Under the pieces are notes generated by a model. The model was not told the origin of the DNA, did not search any database, and was given only the letters and a program-made list of their open reading frames with translations. From Flavobacterium fluviatile (GTDB lineage: Bacteria; Bacteroidota; Bacteroidia; Flavobacteriales; Flavobacteriaceae): 64,000 nucleotides of DNA. Of this stretch, positions 25,092 to 34,369 are shown in pieces. How positions within the stretch are numbered: position 1 is the stretch's first letter; every line of letters starts with the position of its first letter. The DNA lies in the NCBI RefSeq assembly GCF_010645065.1, contig NZ_JAADZW010000006.1:1-64000 (forward strand), given 5' to 3'. Position numbers and translations under genes: made by a program.

Positions 25092-26243
25092 TTATTTTTT
25101 TGTCGTTACCGTAGTAACTTTAGTCGTGTTGTGATCTTTATCAAGATGAATTTTTTTTCTGCCTAGTGTTTCATAATCATATACATTTCTTGTTACACCA
25201 CCTACCGTTTCAGTTTTAACAAATGCAGGAATACCTTTAGGTTCAGTATTAAAAAATTCATTGGTATTTGGAGTTGCAGGATCATCTACTACATCAAACT
25301 TTTCAAAAGGAAAATATTTACTTGGTCCATAATTAACCTCTACACCATCCTCCATCACCCTACCAACTTTTCCGGTTGGTTTTGTAATTTCTAAAAGTGT
25401 AGTATAGCCATCACCATCATCATCTGTATCAATAAAATCTGCAAGACCATCGCCATCAGTATCATCAATTAATTCAGCTGGAGGATTTGCATACAATTCT
25501 TTATTACGAAAATCATAAACATATCCATCACCATTAATATCTTCGTTAATGTCTAAAATTCCATCCCCATCATGATCCAATCTTTGAATATCATATAATT
25601 TAACACTGAAAACTAAAGGCGAATAAGCTTTAATTTCACCTGAACCTCCTGAATAATAAGCTAATCCAGAAGGCAAAAACATAACTCCAGCTCCAAAATC
25701 ACTATAAGTAATTGTTCCGTCATCATTTACCGGTTCTGCTTTCCCTGCTCTGAGTTTAGGAAAAATTTCTTTCCAGCCATCAATAAGATTAACACCTGCA
25801 TCCAAATCAAATGTTCTGCCTAAATTATCAGATGTATCAAAGACAGTTCCATCTAATAAGTTCCCTACATAAGCTGCATTAATTCTGTCAAAATTACATG
25901 GAGACTCTCCTGTTCCTTCATTTAATACTAAATAATATACCTTATAAGTAATATTATCATTATAAACATCTCTGGTCTGCAAAGGGTATTGTGTTTGAGA
26001 AAAGATAGATTCTTGTGTCCCACCGGCAGGAATTTTAGTTATTTTTATATCAAAATCAGCAGTAACTTCTTCAATATAATGTGTTTTTAGATATTTTTCA
26101 ATGGAATCGTTATCAGCCTCATACTGTTCCTGGTAATCTCTTAAAGGGACAACAACCACCTCATCATCATCATCGTCTTTATTACAAGAAACCAAAGCAG
26201 CACCGGCTATCAGTAAAATAAAAAAATATTTAATTTTATTCAT
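25092..26243 (-). CDS. FKBP-type peptidyl-prolyl isomerase lipoprotein with calcium-binding repeats
   Basis: 383 residues. The lipoprotein signal is MNKIKYFFILLIAGAALVSC (lipid on C20), followed by an acidic DDDDDE run. An FKBP domain covers about 85-225: YVGNLLDGTVFDTS, GVNLIDGWKEIFPKLRAG and FGAGVMFLPSGLAYY. Thrombospondin type 3-like Asp repeats follow (DHDGDGILDINEDINGDGY; DTDGDGLADFIDTDDDGDGY). The acidic run after the lipid Cys suggests display on the cell surface, as in other Bacteroidetes lipoproteins. It probably aids folding of exported proteins in a calcium-dependent form. It is divergent from the S4-domain gene. Confidence 0.88.
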   Translation of the reverse strand: MNKIKYFFILLIAGAALVSCNKDDDDDEVVVVPLRDYQEQYEADNDSIEKYLKTHYIEEVTADFDIKITKIPAGGTQESIFSQTQYPLQTRDVYNDNITYKVYYLVLNEGTGESPCNFDRINAAYVGNLLDGTVFDTSDNLGRTFDLDAGVNLIDGWKEIFPKLRAGKAEPVNDDGTITYSDFGAGVMFLPSGLAYYSGGSGEIKAYSPLVFSVKLYDIQRLDHDGDGILDINEDINGDGYVYDFRNKELYANPPAELIDDTDGDGLADFIDTDDDGDGYTTLLEITKPTGKVGRVMEDGVEVNYGPSKYFPFEKFDVVDDPATPNTNEFFNTEPKGIPAFVKTETVGGVTRNVYDYETLGRKKIHLDKDHNTTKVTTVTTKK

Positions 26244-26283
26244 TATTGTTAATTTTTTAGGTGCGCAAGATACAATATTGATT

Positions 26284-26291
26284 TATTTTTG
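26284..26291 (+). promoter_or_regulatory. Candidate -7 box for the S4-domain gene
   Basis: TATTTTTG lies 31 bases before the ATG at 26323. The -33 TTG is not evident. The box sits within the longer open frame, which supports the shorter start. Confidence 0.45.
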
Positions 26292-26322
26292 TAAAGAATT
26301 TAACTCCGATTTTAGAAAAATT

Positions 26323-26712
26323 ATGCGAATAGATAAATACCTCTGGTGTGTACGATATTACAAGACGAGAAATATGGTTACAGAAGCCTGCAAAAAAAAT
26401 CAGGTAACAGTAAATGGAGTAGTTTCAAAGCCTTCGAAAGAAGTTTTTCCTACAGACAGAATTACATTCAGAAAAGATCAGATAACATATATAATTACCG
26501 TATTGGACATTCCTCAAAACCGTGTTGGTGCCAAACTTGTAGATATTTACCGTAAGGATGAAACACCTGCAGAATCTTTTGAACATTTGGAGATGATTAA
26601 ACTTTCAAAAGAGCATTACAGAAAAACAGGAACCGGAAGACCAACCAAAAAAGACAGAAGGGATATTGACGATTATGGCAATGAAATTTTCGATGAAGAA
26701 GAGGAAAATTAA
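26323..26712 (+). CDS. S4-domain RNA-binding protein, Hsp15 (HslR) type
   Basis: 129 residues from the ATG at 26323 (MRIDKYLWCVRYYKTRNMVTEACKKNQVTVNGVVSKPSKEV). The S4 fold covers about 1-65 and a basic tail GRPTKKDRRDID follows. Hsp15 binds free 50S subunits carrying a stalled nascent chain and helps recycle them. The frame runs open from 26278, but those 15 codons overlap the promoter box and are not conserved. Confidence 0.88.
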   Translation: MRIDKYLWCVRYYKTRNMVTEACKKNQVTVNGVVSKPSKEVFPTDRITFRKDQITYIITVLDIPQNRVGAKLVDIYRKDETPAESFEHLEMIKLSKEHYRKTGTGRPTKKDRRDIDDYGNEIFDEEEEN

Positions 26713-26888
26713 ATTTCCATTTTTTTTAAATTACAAATTACAACTATAAAATTCTCTTCCTTACTTTGGAATTTGAAGATTTAAAATTTCCTTTATAAAA
26801 TTGGAATTTGGACCCGAGCGACAGCGAATTGGCGAAGCAATTTTTATATTGGAATTTTTAAAATTGTACATTAGCAAAAAAATAAATC
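26713..26888. repeat. Low-complexity spacer with TTTGGAATT tracts
   Basis: Repeated CTTTGGAATTTG / AATTGGAATTTGG segments (26764-26811) flank a GC-richer patch, CCCGAGCGACAGCGAATTGG. It resembles the spacer at 22380-22450. No ORF is present. Confidence 0.4.
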
Positions 26889-27389
26889 ATGAGCAACAAC
26901 ATCATCTTAAGCAATCAGGAAATTGAACATAAAATAAAACGCATCGCCTATCAGATTTATGAGACTTTTGTTGATGAAGATGAAGTTGTGATTGCCGGAA
27001 TAGCCACTAACGGATCTGTTTTCGCCGAAAAAATCGCTTTAGCCTTAAGCAGCATATCTACCCTTAAAATCTCTTTATGCGAAGTTATTGTTGACAAACA
27101 AAATCCTCAATTACCTATACAGACTTCTCTAGCTGTATCAGAATACGAAAACAAAGGTTTGGTACTGGTAGATGATGTACTGAATTCAGGAACCACTTTA
27201 ATTTATGCTGTCCGTCATTTTCTGGACGTTCCTTTAAAGAAATTCAAAACTGCAGTTCTTGTTGACCGAAATCATAAAAAATATCCCGTAAAAGCCGATT
27301 TCAAAGGCATCTCGCTTTCTACATCTTTGTTAGAACATGTAAAGGTTGTTTTTGACGAAAACGGAGGCAATTATGCTTCACTAAGCTAA
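26889..27389 (+). CDS. Phosphoribosyltransferase-family protein (PyrR-like)
   Basis: 166 residues with the PRTase type I fold. The PRPP-binding loop is GLVLVDDVLNSGTTL (about 90-104) and the N-terminal hood is AGIATNGSVFAEKIA. It resembles PyrR and uracil or xanthine phosphoribosyltransferases, which transfer a base onto PRPP. No pyrimidine genes or PyrR-binding leader are nearby, so a regulatory role is not supported here. Its last 9 bases overlap the convergent aroK gene. Confidence 0.85.
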   Translation: MSNNIILSNQEIEHKIKRIAYQIYETFVDEDEVVIAGIATNGSVFAEKIALALSSISTLKISLCEVIVDKQNPQLPIQTSLAVSEYENKGLVLVDDVLNSGTTLIYAVRHFLDVPLKKFKTAVLVDRNHKKYPVKADFKGISLSTSLLEHVKVVFDENGGNYASLS

Positions 27390-27899
27390 TATCTTCAAAA
27401 TATCCTGAACTGTTTCCTCAACAGTTTTATCATCGACAGAAACTTTATGCTGCGCATGGTTGTAATAAAAGCTTCTGTCGAACAAATGTTTCGCAATAAA
27501 CTCTCTCATTTCTTCCTCGTCCATATTCGCAATTAACGGACGCTTACTTTTATTATATACTAACCTATTATATAAAGTGTCTATTGAAGCTTTTAAATAA
27601 ACTGAAACAACATCATCTCTTTTTAATAATTCATGATTATTAGCGTAACATGGTGTTCCGCCACCCAGGCCAATTATACTATTTTCAGAAGACTGAAGTA
27701 ATTCTAGAAAAATATCGTGTTCTAATTTACGAAAATAGATCTCCCCATACTGTTCAAAAATTTCATTTATGGATAATTCTGCTCTTTTTTCAATGCATTT
27801 GTCTAAATCCAGAAACGGAATATGGGTAGTTTTTGATAAACTTTGGGCTATTGTTGACTTTCCGCAGCCCATGTAACCTAATAATATGATTTTTTTCAT
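27381..27899 (-). CDS. aroK: Shikimate kinase
   Basis: 172 residues. P-loop GYMGCGKSTI (about 8-17), substrate region FLDLDKCIEKRAELSINEIFEQYGEIYFRKLE and GLGGGTPCY, then the LID segment NKSKRPL. It phosphorylates shikimate with ATP in the aromatic amino-acid pathway. It is monocistronic and convergent with the PRTase gene, overlapping it by 9 bases. Confidence 0.96.
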   Translation of the reverse strand: MKKIILLGYMGCGKSTIAQSLSKTTHIPFLDLDKCIEKRAELSINEIFEQYGEIYFRKLEHDIFLELLQSSENSIIGLGGGTPCYANNHELLKRDDVVSVYLKASIDTLYNRLVYNKSKRPLIANMDEEEMREFIAKHLFDRSFYYNHAQHKVSVDDKTVEETVQDILKILA

Positions 27900-27950
27900 T
27901 TTAATAAAACCTTATAAACTAAGGCGTTGTGAGATTTGGTTAAAAAAAGA

Positions 27951-27958
27951 CAAATTTA
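27951..27958 (-). promoter_or_regulatory. Candidate -7 box for aroK
   Basis: Minus-strand TAAATTTG lies 52 bases before the aroK ATG. No TTG sits at the ideal distance. It is close to, and divergent from, the tRNA promoter. Confidence 0.4.
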
Positions 27959-27970
27959 TAATAAATTTGC

Positions 27971-28002
27971 TTGCAAATAATAAAATAAACTCCTTATATT
28001 TG
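27971..28002 (+). promoter_or_regulatory. tRNA promoter
   Basis: TTG (27971-27973), a 21-base spacer and TATATTTG (27995-28002), followed by CACCC. This is a full match, with the same CACCC start context as the rRNA promoters. Confidence 0.85.
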
Positions 28003-28025
28003 CACCCGCGTTCAAGAAACATAAT

Positions 28026-28098
28026 GACTCGATAGCTCAGTCGGTAGAGCACATCACTTTTAATGATGGGGTCCTGGGTTCGAGCCCCAGTCGGGTCA
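28026..28098 (+). tRNA. tRNA-Lys (anticodon TTT), copy 1
   Basis: 73-nt cloverleaf: acceptor GACTCGA/TCGGGTC, D arm GCTC...GAGC, anticodon arm CATCA-CTTTTAA-TGATG, variable loop GGGTC, T arm CTGGG-TTCGAGC-CCCAG and discriminator A. CCA is not encoded. Confidence 0.97.
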
Positions 28099-28137
28099 CA
28101 AATTTTGTGATTAACAAATTAAGTTTTTTGAAGCAAT

Positions 28138-28210
28138 GACTCGATAGCTCAGTCGGTAGAGCACATCACTTTTAATGATGGGGTCCTGGGTTCGAGCCCC
28201 AGTCGGGTCA
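28138..28210 (+). tRNA. tRNA-Lys (anticodon TTT), copy 2
   Basis: Identical in all 73 bases to copy 1, placed 112 bp downstream. The few flanking bases (TGACTCG...TCACAAA) are also shared. Both are probably made from one transcript. Confidence 0.97.
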
Positions 28211-28211
28211 C

Positions 28212-28248
28212 AAAAGGTCGGGTATTAAGTTACTCGACCTTTTTTATT
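28212..28248 (+). terminator. Terminator after the tRNA-Lys pair
   Basis: AAAAGGTCG (28212-28220) pairs with CGACCTTTT (28235-28243), then a T-run. It begins two bases after the second tRNA-Lys and ends just before tRNA-Leu. Confidence 0.8.
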
Positions 28249-28252
28249 TTTC

Positions 28253-28335
28253 GGCCATGTGGAGAAACGGTAGACTCGCCATCTTGAGGGGGTGGTGCCC
28301 GCAAGGGCGTGAGGGTTCAAATCCCTCCATGGTCA
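28253..28335 (+). tRNA. tRNA-Leu (anticodon GAG)
   Basis: 83-nt class II tRNA: acceptor GGCCATG/CATGGTC, D stem GAG/CTC, anticodon arm CCATC-TTGAGGG-GGTGG with GAG at 34-36, long variable arm TGCCCGCAAGGGCGT, T arm GAGGG-TTCAAAT-CCCTC and discriminator A. It reads CUC/CUU leucine codons. No separate promoter was found between it and the preceding terminator, so it may depend on read-through. Confidence 0.95.
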
Positions 28336-28359
28336 CTTTTTAATCTTTATTTTAAACTA

Positions 28360-28388
28360 AACACCTTTATTTACAGGTGTTTTTCTTT
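28360..28388 (+). terminator. Terminator after tRNA-Leu
   Basis: AACACCT pairs with AGGTGTT across a T/A loop (28360-28383), followed by T's. Confidence 0.8.
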
Positions 28389-28642
28389 TATATATTATTT
28401 CAAAATGCGACAATATCCCGACATCTTTGCACGAAAATAAACAAAAACAAATTAATTATTCCAGTCCTTCGTTACAAGAATTAATTGGATATTTATTAAA
28501 ATCATCTTCATCATAGTTATTTCATTTTCATTATCCAGGATTATAAAAACGTCTTCACTGAATTACTTCTCCCTTTATTCAACTTTTACCTTACCAATTT
28601 TGGCACTTCGCAAAACCCTGTTTTAAATATATCTGAACATTT

Positions 28643-28810
28643 ATGCATAGAATGTTCAGCAAACAAGAAAGGGAAAATTATCTGATGAGATTTGGATTCA
28701 CACTTTTTATTTTGGTTGTTGTCTTACAAATGTATAATATGTTATTTTATCATAGCATCTACTATTATTTACATGGTTCTGATTATAATTTGATTCTTTC
28801 TTATTATTAG
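28643..28810 (+). CDS. Possible small membrane protein (55 aa)
   Basis: ATG at 28643 to TAG at 28808-28810. The N-terminus is MHRMFSKQERENYLMRFG, then a hydrophobic segment FTLFILVVVLQMYNMLFY and a Tyr-rich end. It lies in the otherwise gene-free 28390-28965 spacer before the type B T9SS protein. The charge pattern fits a single-pass protein, but the frame could be chance. The rest of the spacer shows only AT-rich sequence and no full promoter. Confidence 0.3.
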   Translation: MHRMFSKQERENYLMRFGFTLFILVVVLQMYNMLFYHSIYYYLHGSDYNLILSYY

Positions 28811-28965
28811 AAACTAAAAACATACATCTCTTTTTTTTGATAAAAAATCGTAAATCCCTTATACTTCGTGATAAATTTCTAAATCAAAAAATGATTATTC
28901 GTAATCCTTCTTTGATAAAAAAAAAACACATACTTTTACCGCCGAAAATAACCGAAAATTACTAC

Positions 28966-31900
28966 ATGAGGAAACTTTACTTCTTAAGATTACTTTTTAT
29001 TTTAATCATTTCTACTGCCTACAGTTATAATCATAACGATAGAAATAATTCTATTCATAAAGATTACAGCAATATTACAGCGCCAGGCGTAGATTTCAGT
29101 TTTACCAATGATGGTTCCTGTTCAGGTACTCCTGTAACATTTACCCCAATAGTAACAGGAACTGCTCCTTTCTCTTGCAAATGGGAGTTTGGAGACGGAT
29201 CAACTTCTACTGAAACGAATCCGAGTCATGTTTTTACGGCAGTTGGCTGCGGAACCCAGAATTTCAGTGTAAAATTGACCGTCAAGGATGCAACTGGTGA
29301 AACTTCTGCTACAAAAACTGTTATTGTGAAACAGAAACCCGATTTAAAGTTTACAGACCTGAATGCTCCGGGTTCTAATAAACCTTTTGAAAGATGCGGG
29401 GATAATAATTCAAATCCAAAATACACCATTAATGTTGGGAACAGTTCTGCTTCTGCTTCCTGTGTAACATCTTACAATGTTAACTGGGGAGATGGAAGTA
29501 CGGAAACAAATGTCACTTTTCCAAAAAGCCATGAATACCAAAAATTGGGTTCTTTTAATATGGTAATTACTGCCGTCGGAAGCTGTAATAATTCTGTCAC
29601 TTATGTAGTTAAAAATTCCAACAACCCAATTGGTGCACTTATCGCTCCCGGAAACACAACTAATTTATGTGTGCCGGTTGACCCAATGGATTTTGCAATT
29701 GGCTCATGGGCACTTAACCCTTCAGATACCAGATATGTGGTTGACTATGGCGATGGCACAACTCAAAGTTATACCCAGGCACAACTGGAAAGCTCCGTTT
29801 ATTACAACAGTCTAAACCCTCAGGCTTCCCGAAATTTCCCTATTCCTCATAAGTTTACAAGAGCTAACTGTCCATCAGGAAATACAGTTACCTTAACCAT
29901 AACAACATCCTGCGGAAGGACTTATCTTACTGCGGGTCCTATTATTATTTTAGATGTACCGGTAATCAGTTTCAGCGTTCCGTCTGTTGCTTGTGTGAAT
30001 TCATCTGTATTCTTTAGCAATTCAACTTATGCAGGTTATACAAATGGCTGTAGTACCCAAAATGTTTATACATGGGATTTTGGGGATGGCACAACTTCCA
30101 GAGAAGTTAGTCCTTATCACTCTTATGCAGCACCTGGAACTTATAAAGTTACACTCAAAGCTACAACACCATGTGGTGTCGGATTAGATGTTCCTGCACA
30201 ATATATATGTGTTGAACCTGTATTACAGCCACAATTTACTTTTGGCAATGCCTGTGCTTCAGAAGTAGTTCAGATAACAAACAATACAGATACCAATTTA
30301 AGTTGCGGTGTTTCAAGCTTCTATTGGGAAATTACAAATTATTATGAGGCTTTTTGTGGCAAGGAAACATCACCGGGATCAGGAAGAGGGCAATGGAATT
30401 TTGCCAACGGAACAAATTCTTACTCTAAAAATCCGGCTTTTAATTTTGTAACTCCTGGTGTTTATACTGTTCGATTGAGAACAATTAATTCCTGTGGAAT
30501 TTACAACTACAACTCACAGCAAATTCAGGTGAAAAAGAAACCTGTTATTTCTCTAAAACCTATTTCAGATTTTTGTAAATCAGCAACCATCTATCCGGAA
30601 GGGATAGTAGAAGAAACATGTTCTCCTCCGTCAGAAATCACTTATTCATGGAGTTTCCCCGGAGGTACACCTTCAACTTCTACATCTCTTAATCCGGGAG
30701 CTGTTAATTATACCACAACCGGAAATTATGTAGCAACTTTTAGGGTTACCAATAGCTGCGGAACGACTGAAGTCTCCAGAAATTTCTCTGTAGATATGGT
30801 ACTTTCGCCAGTTATCACTCCTAAAACAGCTAAAATTTGCAGCGGAAATTCTTTTAATATCACTCCAATTAGCAACGGAACGACTGATAATGTGCCATCG
30901 GGAACTACTTATGTATGGTCAACTCCTGTGGTTTCTCCCCCGGGGGCAATAAATGGTGCCACTGCACAATCGACCCCAAGAGCAAGTATCAGCCAGACTT
31001 TAATAAATAACACTGCCAGCCCTGCAACGGTGACCTATACCGTATCTCCCATATCCACTTCATGTCCGGGTCCTGATTTTACAGTTACAGTCACGGTAGA
31101 TCCTTTAATAAATGTGGCAGATACTATTAAAGGCGCTACTTGTTTTGGATCTGCCGACGGTTCTATTTCTATAAATGTAACTGGTGGTATTCCTTTTACA
31201 ACTGGTAATCCATACCAATTCTCATGGACAGGCCCTAATAATTTTACAAGTACAAGTGAAGATCTTTCTAATTTAAAATCAGGTTACTACAATTTAAGGG
31301 TTATTGATAATGGAAATTGTCCCTTTGTAAAAACTTATTATGTTCCTGAACCGGGATTATTCCAGTTTTTCCCAGGCAAAAATGATATAACTTGTTTTGG
31401 TTTAAATAACGGATCTATCAATCTATCAACCACAGGAGGAACACAGCCTTATAATTTTGTATGGACAAAAGACGGAAATCCATATCCTGTCAATTCAGGA
31501 AATCTAAGCAATCTGGGACAGGGAGTTTATGTCGTAACCGCTACTGAAGCTAACAATTGTAACATTCTTACCGAAACATTTACCATAATCGAACCACCAC
31601 TACTGGAAGTAAAATGGGAAAGCCAGGTTGATGTTTTATGTTACGGATACAATACCGGTGAAATTAATGTAAGTTCATCAGGAGGAAGACCTGCTCATCG
31701 TTACAGCTGGACAGGTCCAAACGGATTTAGAAGTAATCTTCAGAATTTAAAGAACCTTTATGCAGGTACTTATAATTTAACAGTTACGGATAATTCCGGC
31801 TGTACTGTACAATTAACAGTTGAAATACTTCAAAACCCTGAAATTAAATTAAACTACTCTGTTACTCATTTAACTTGTTACAGCGTTAGGGACGGAGTTA

Positions 31901-33321
31901 TAAAAATTAATTCTATCACAGGAGGAGTGCCTTTTACAACGGGCGATCCGTATATTATAAAATGGAGCAATTTAGGAACTGGTATGGAACAGTCTAATTT
32001 GTCTGCAGGAAACTATTTAATTACTATTACTGACGCCTTAGGATGTCCGAAAGATTTTCCAATAACAGTTAACAATGCGCCGGTTTTTATGATCAATCCG
32101 GACTTTCAAAACATTTCCTGTCATGGAGCAAATGATGCTCACATCCGACTTAATCTTGTTGGCGGACAGGCACCTCTTAAACTGGAATGGAGTGATGGCT
32201 CTACAGCCGGAATTGAGCGAAACAATCTTGGCCCGGGAAGTTATAAAGTAAAAATTACAGATGCCAAATTATGTGTAATTGAGGCAGAATATATTGTTGT
32301 TGATCCGCTTGAATTAGAAATAAGAGGAGATGTCTCAAACCCGCTTGATTGCGTTAAAGCAAATACAGGTGTTATTGACCTTATCGTTACTGGAGGAACT
32401 GCACCTTATACTTATACCTGGTCTAACGGTGCAAGAACTGAAGACTTAAGCGAGCTTACTCCAGACAATTACACCGTTACCGTAACAGACTCAAGAGGCT
32501 GTAAAAAATCAGATACCTTTAAAATTATCCGATTTGAACAGCTTACACCTACTATTGAAGTTTTAACTGATTTTAATTGCGATACCCGATTTGTAGATCA
32601 GACATTCGTAGGACATGTTAAAGGAGGAATTCCGCCATATACTTTAAAATGGTCCGACGGAATAGTTTCAGGTGCTAATGGCGAAATAATGAAAACCGAC
32701 AATAAAGGATTAATTATTTTTACTGTCACAGATAGTTTTGGATGTACCATGGATGTGTCTCATAATGTCAATAAACCTGTTTTGGGTGTAGCAAATTTTG
32801 CTACCAGTTCTTATGGAAAAGAGTTGTTTGACCTTTATGCTATTTACGACCCTGTTAAATTTACAAATCTGGCTACAGGAGATTTCACAAGTACTTCATG
32901 GGATTTTGGAGACGGCAATTTTTCTACAGAAACAAGTCCGGAGCACATGTATACAAGAGAAGGTACTTACACAATCAAACAAGTAGTTAATTATCCTTTT
33001 GGATGCCAGTATTCTTATGAAACCAGTATTGTTGTAGAAAAAGGATACAAACTCGTTATGCCAAATGCTTTTACGCCAAATAATGACGGAATCAACGATT
33101 CATTTGCACCTGTATTTCAGGGTCTTAATAACGTGACTCTGGACATTTATGACACATGGGGAGGTATTATTTATACAGAAACCGGTGTAAACATTCATGG
33201 CTGGAGAGGAAAAATTAAAGATCTGGATGCTGAAAACGGCAATTACTATTTTAGAATAACGGCCAAAACCTTCTACAATCATACCATAACTGAAAAAGGA
33301 TCATTAACATTAATTAAATAA
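28966..33321 (+). CDS. Large T9SS-secreted protein with PKD and SprB-type repeats, type B sorting domain
   Basis: 1451 residues from the ATG at 28966, which opens a signal peptide (MRKLYFLRLLFILIISTAYS). The open frame begins 43 codons earlier without any export signal. PKD-like domains come first (WEFGDGSTSTETNPSHVF; WDFGDGTTSREVSPYHSY). About seven SprB-type repeats follow (CFGSADGSISINVTGGIPF...; CHGANDAHIRLNLVGG...) over about residues 720-1230. A last PKD (WDFGDGNFSTETSPEHMY) precedes the gliding-motility-associated type B C-terminal domain (VMPNAFTPNNDGINDSF to the end). It is exported by T9SS and probably held on the cell surface as an adhesin. The PorP/SprF gene follows 17 bases later, the usual pairing for type B cargo. 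Confidence 0.93.
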   Translation: MRKLYFLRLLFILIISTAYSYNHNDRNNSIHKDYSNITAPGVDFSFTNDGSCSGTPVTFTPIVTGTAPFSCKWEFGDGSTSTETNPSHVFTAVGCGTQNFSVKLTVKDATGETSATKTVIVKQKPDLKFTDLNAPGSNKPFERCGDNNSNPKYTINVGNSSASASCVTSYNVNWGDGSTETNVTFPKSHEYQKLGSFNMVITAVGSCNNSVTYVVKNSNNPIGALIAPGNTTNLCVPVDPMDFAIGSWALNPSDTRYVVDYGDGTTQSYTQAQLESSVYYNSLNPQASRNFPIPHKFTRANCPSGNTVTLTITTSCGRTYLTAGPIIILDVPVISFSVPSVACVNSSVFFSNSTYAGYTNGCSTQNVYTWDFGDGTTSREVSPYHSYAAPGTYKVTLKATTPCGVGLDVPAQYICVEPVLQPQFTFGNACASEVVQITNNTDTNLSCGVSSFYWEITNYYEAFCGKETSPGSGRGQWNFANGTNSYSKNPAFNFVTPGVYTVRLRTINSCGIYNYNSQQIQVKKKPVISLKPISDFCKSATIYPEGIVEETCSPPSEITYSWSFPGGTPSTSTSLNPGAVNYTTTGNYVATFRVTNSCGTTEVSRNFSVDMVLSPVITPKTAKICSGNSFNITPISNGTTDNVPSGTTYVWSTPVVSPPGAINGATAQSTPRASISQTLINNTASPATVTYTVSPISTSCPGPDFTVTVTVDPLINVADTIKGATCFGSADGSISINVTGGIPFTTGNPYQFSWTGPNNFTSTSEDLSNLKSGYYNLRVIDNGNCPFVKTYYVPEPGLFQFFPGKNDITCFGLNNGSINLSTTGGTQPYNFVWTKDGNPYPVNSGNLSNLGQGVYVVTATEANNCNILTETFTIIEPPLLEVKWESQVDVLCYGYNTGEINVSSSGGRPAHRYSWTGPNGFRSNLQNLKNLYAGTYNLTVTDNSGCTVQLTVEILQNPEIKLNYSVTHLTCYSVRDGVIKINSITGGVPFTTGDPYIIKWSNLGTGMEQSNLSAGNYLITITDALGCPKDFPITVNNAPVFMINPDFQNISCHGANDAHIRLNLVGGQAPLKLEWSDGSTAGIERNNLGPGSYKVKITDAKLCVIEAEYIVVDPLELEIRGDVSNPLDCVKANTGVIDLIVTGGTAPYTYTWSNGARTEDLSELTPDNYTVTVTDSRGCKKSDTFKIIRFEQLTPTIEVLTDFNCDTRFVDQTFVGHVKGGIPPYTLKWSDGIVSGANGEIMKTDNKGLIIFTVTDSFGCTMDVSHNVNKPVLGVANFATSSYGKELFDLYAIYDPVKFTNLATGDFTSTSWDFGDGNFSTETSPEHMYTREGTYTIKQVVNYPFGCQYSYETSIVVEKGYKLVMPNAFTPNNDGINDSFAPVFQGLNNVTLDIYDTWGGIIYTETGVNIHGWRGKIKDLDAENGNYYFRITAKTFYNHTITEKGSLTLIK

Positions 33322-33338
33322 AAGCAACAGATTAAAAA

Positions 33339-34340
33339 ATGAGATTAAAATTACTAGTTGTTATACTGATAACATGTTGTTTTTATACCAAAACAAGAGC
33401 ACAGGATCCTATTTTTACACAATATTTTTTAGTTCCAGAAACCTTAAACCCAGGTTTTACCGGTTTTATGGAAACTACTTATGCCGGAATTATTCATCGT
33501 GAGCAATGGCCTGAATTAGACCTAAGTGTTGACACAGATTATGCCTTCGTGAATACCTGGAGTGATAAACTCAATAGCGGAATTGGCTTAAATATTTTAA
33601 ATCAAAGAGAAAATGCTTCCAAATATAATTATACACAAGTCAATGCCAATTATGTCTACAAGGTCAGAATAAATGATACATGGACTTTCAGACCGGGTAT
33701 TGAAGCAGGATTTGGATTAAAGTCATTTGCCTTTGGCAACTTATTACTCGAAGATCAGATTAATATAAACGGACCAAATAATGGAAGTTCAATCGATCCT
33801 TTACTGGCAAATGACAAGGTTACTTTTTTTGACGTATCAGCCGGAATGGTTTTTAATACAGATGATCTTTGGATTGGCCTTTCGATGAAACACCTCAACC
33901 GACCAAACATTGCTTTGAGTGCAAACGGCAACCTGCCTCTAAACACATTTTTCTCACTAAGCAGCGGGTATGAATTTTTGGTGGCCGATTATATTGATGT
34001 ATTGTTTTTTCCGTATGAAACCAAAATGTTTTTTACTTCAAACTACATGCAGCAAGGACGATATAACCGATTTGATTTAGGAGCTTCCATCTTATTCGAA
34101 AAAATGTTTTTTGGAACCACTTTCGTTACCAATCCTGCTAAAAACGGAATGAACAATGAATTATTAACCTCTGTCAATTTTTTCACAGGTTTGCAGTACG
34201 AACATTTACGATTAGGGCTTTCTTATGATCTCAATACAACCAAAATAGGAAGAACAGGAGGCGTTTATGAACTTTCATTAACCTATCAGTTTGATTTGTC
34301 ACGAAAATGTTTTGGATGCCCGAATTATGGGGATAATTAA
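33339..34340 (+). CDS. PorP/SprF-family outer-membrane protein
   Basis: 333 residues. The signal peptide MRLKLLVVILITCCFYTKTRA is followed by the family opening QDPIFTQYFLVPETLNPGFTGF. Alternating hydrophobic strands fit an outer-membrane beta-barrel, ending TYQFDLSRKCFGCPNYGDN. SprF is needed for secretion and surface attachment of SprB in F. johnsoniae. This paralogue very probably serves the large protein encoded just upstream. Confidence 0.93.
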   Translation: MRLKLLVVILITCCFYTKTRAQDPIFTQYFLVPETLNPGFTGFMETTYAGIIHREQWPELDLSVDTDYAFVNTWSDKLNSGIGLNILNQRENASKYNYTQVNANYVYKVRINDTWTFRPGIEAGFGLKSFAFGNLLLEDQININGPNNGSSIDPLLANDKVTFFDVSAGMVFNTDDLWIGLSMKHLNRPNIALSANGNLPLNTFFSLSSGYEFLVADYIDVLFFPYETKMFFTSNYMQQGRYNRFDLGASILFEKMFFGTTFVTNPAKNGMNNELLTSVNFFTGLQYEHLRLGLSYDLNTTKIGRTGGVYELSLTYQFDLSRKCFGCPNYGDN

Positions 34341-34369
34341 CGATTAAATTTCGTTTAATATCATAAATC

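Noticed and set aside
29226..29815. Short ORFs in both strands inside the large T9SS protein
   Set aside because: Shadow frames of a continuous 1451-residue protein with recognised PKD domains.
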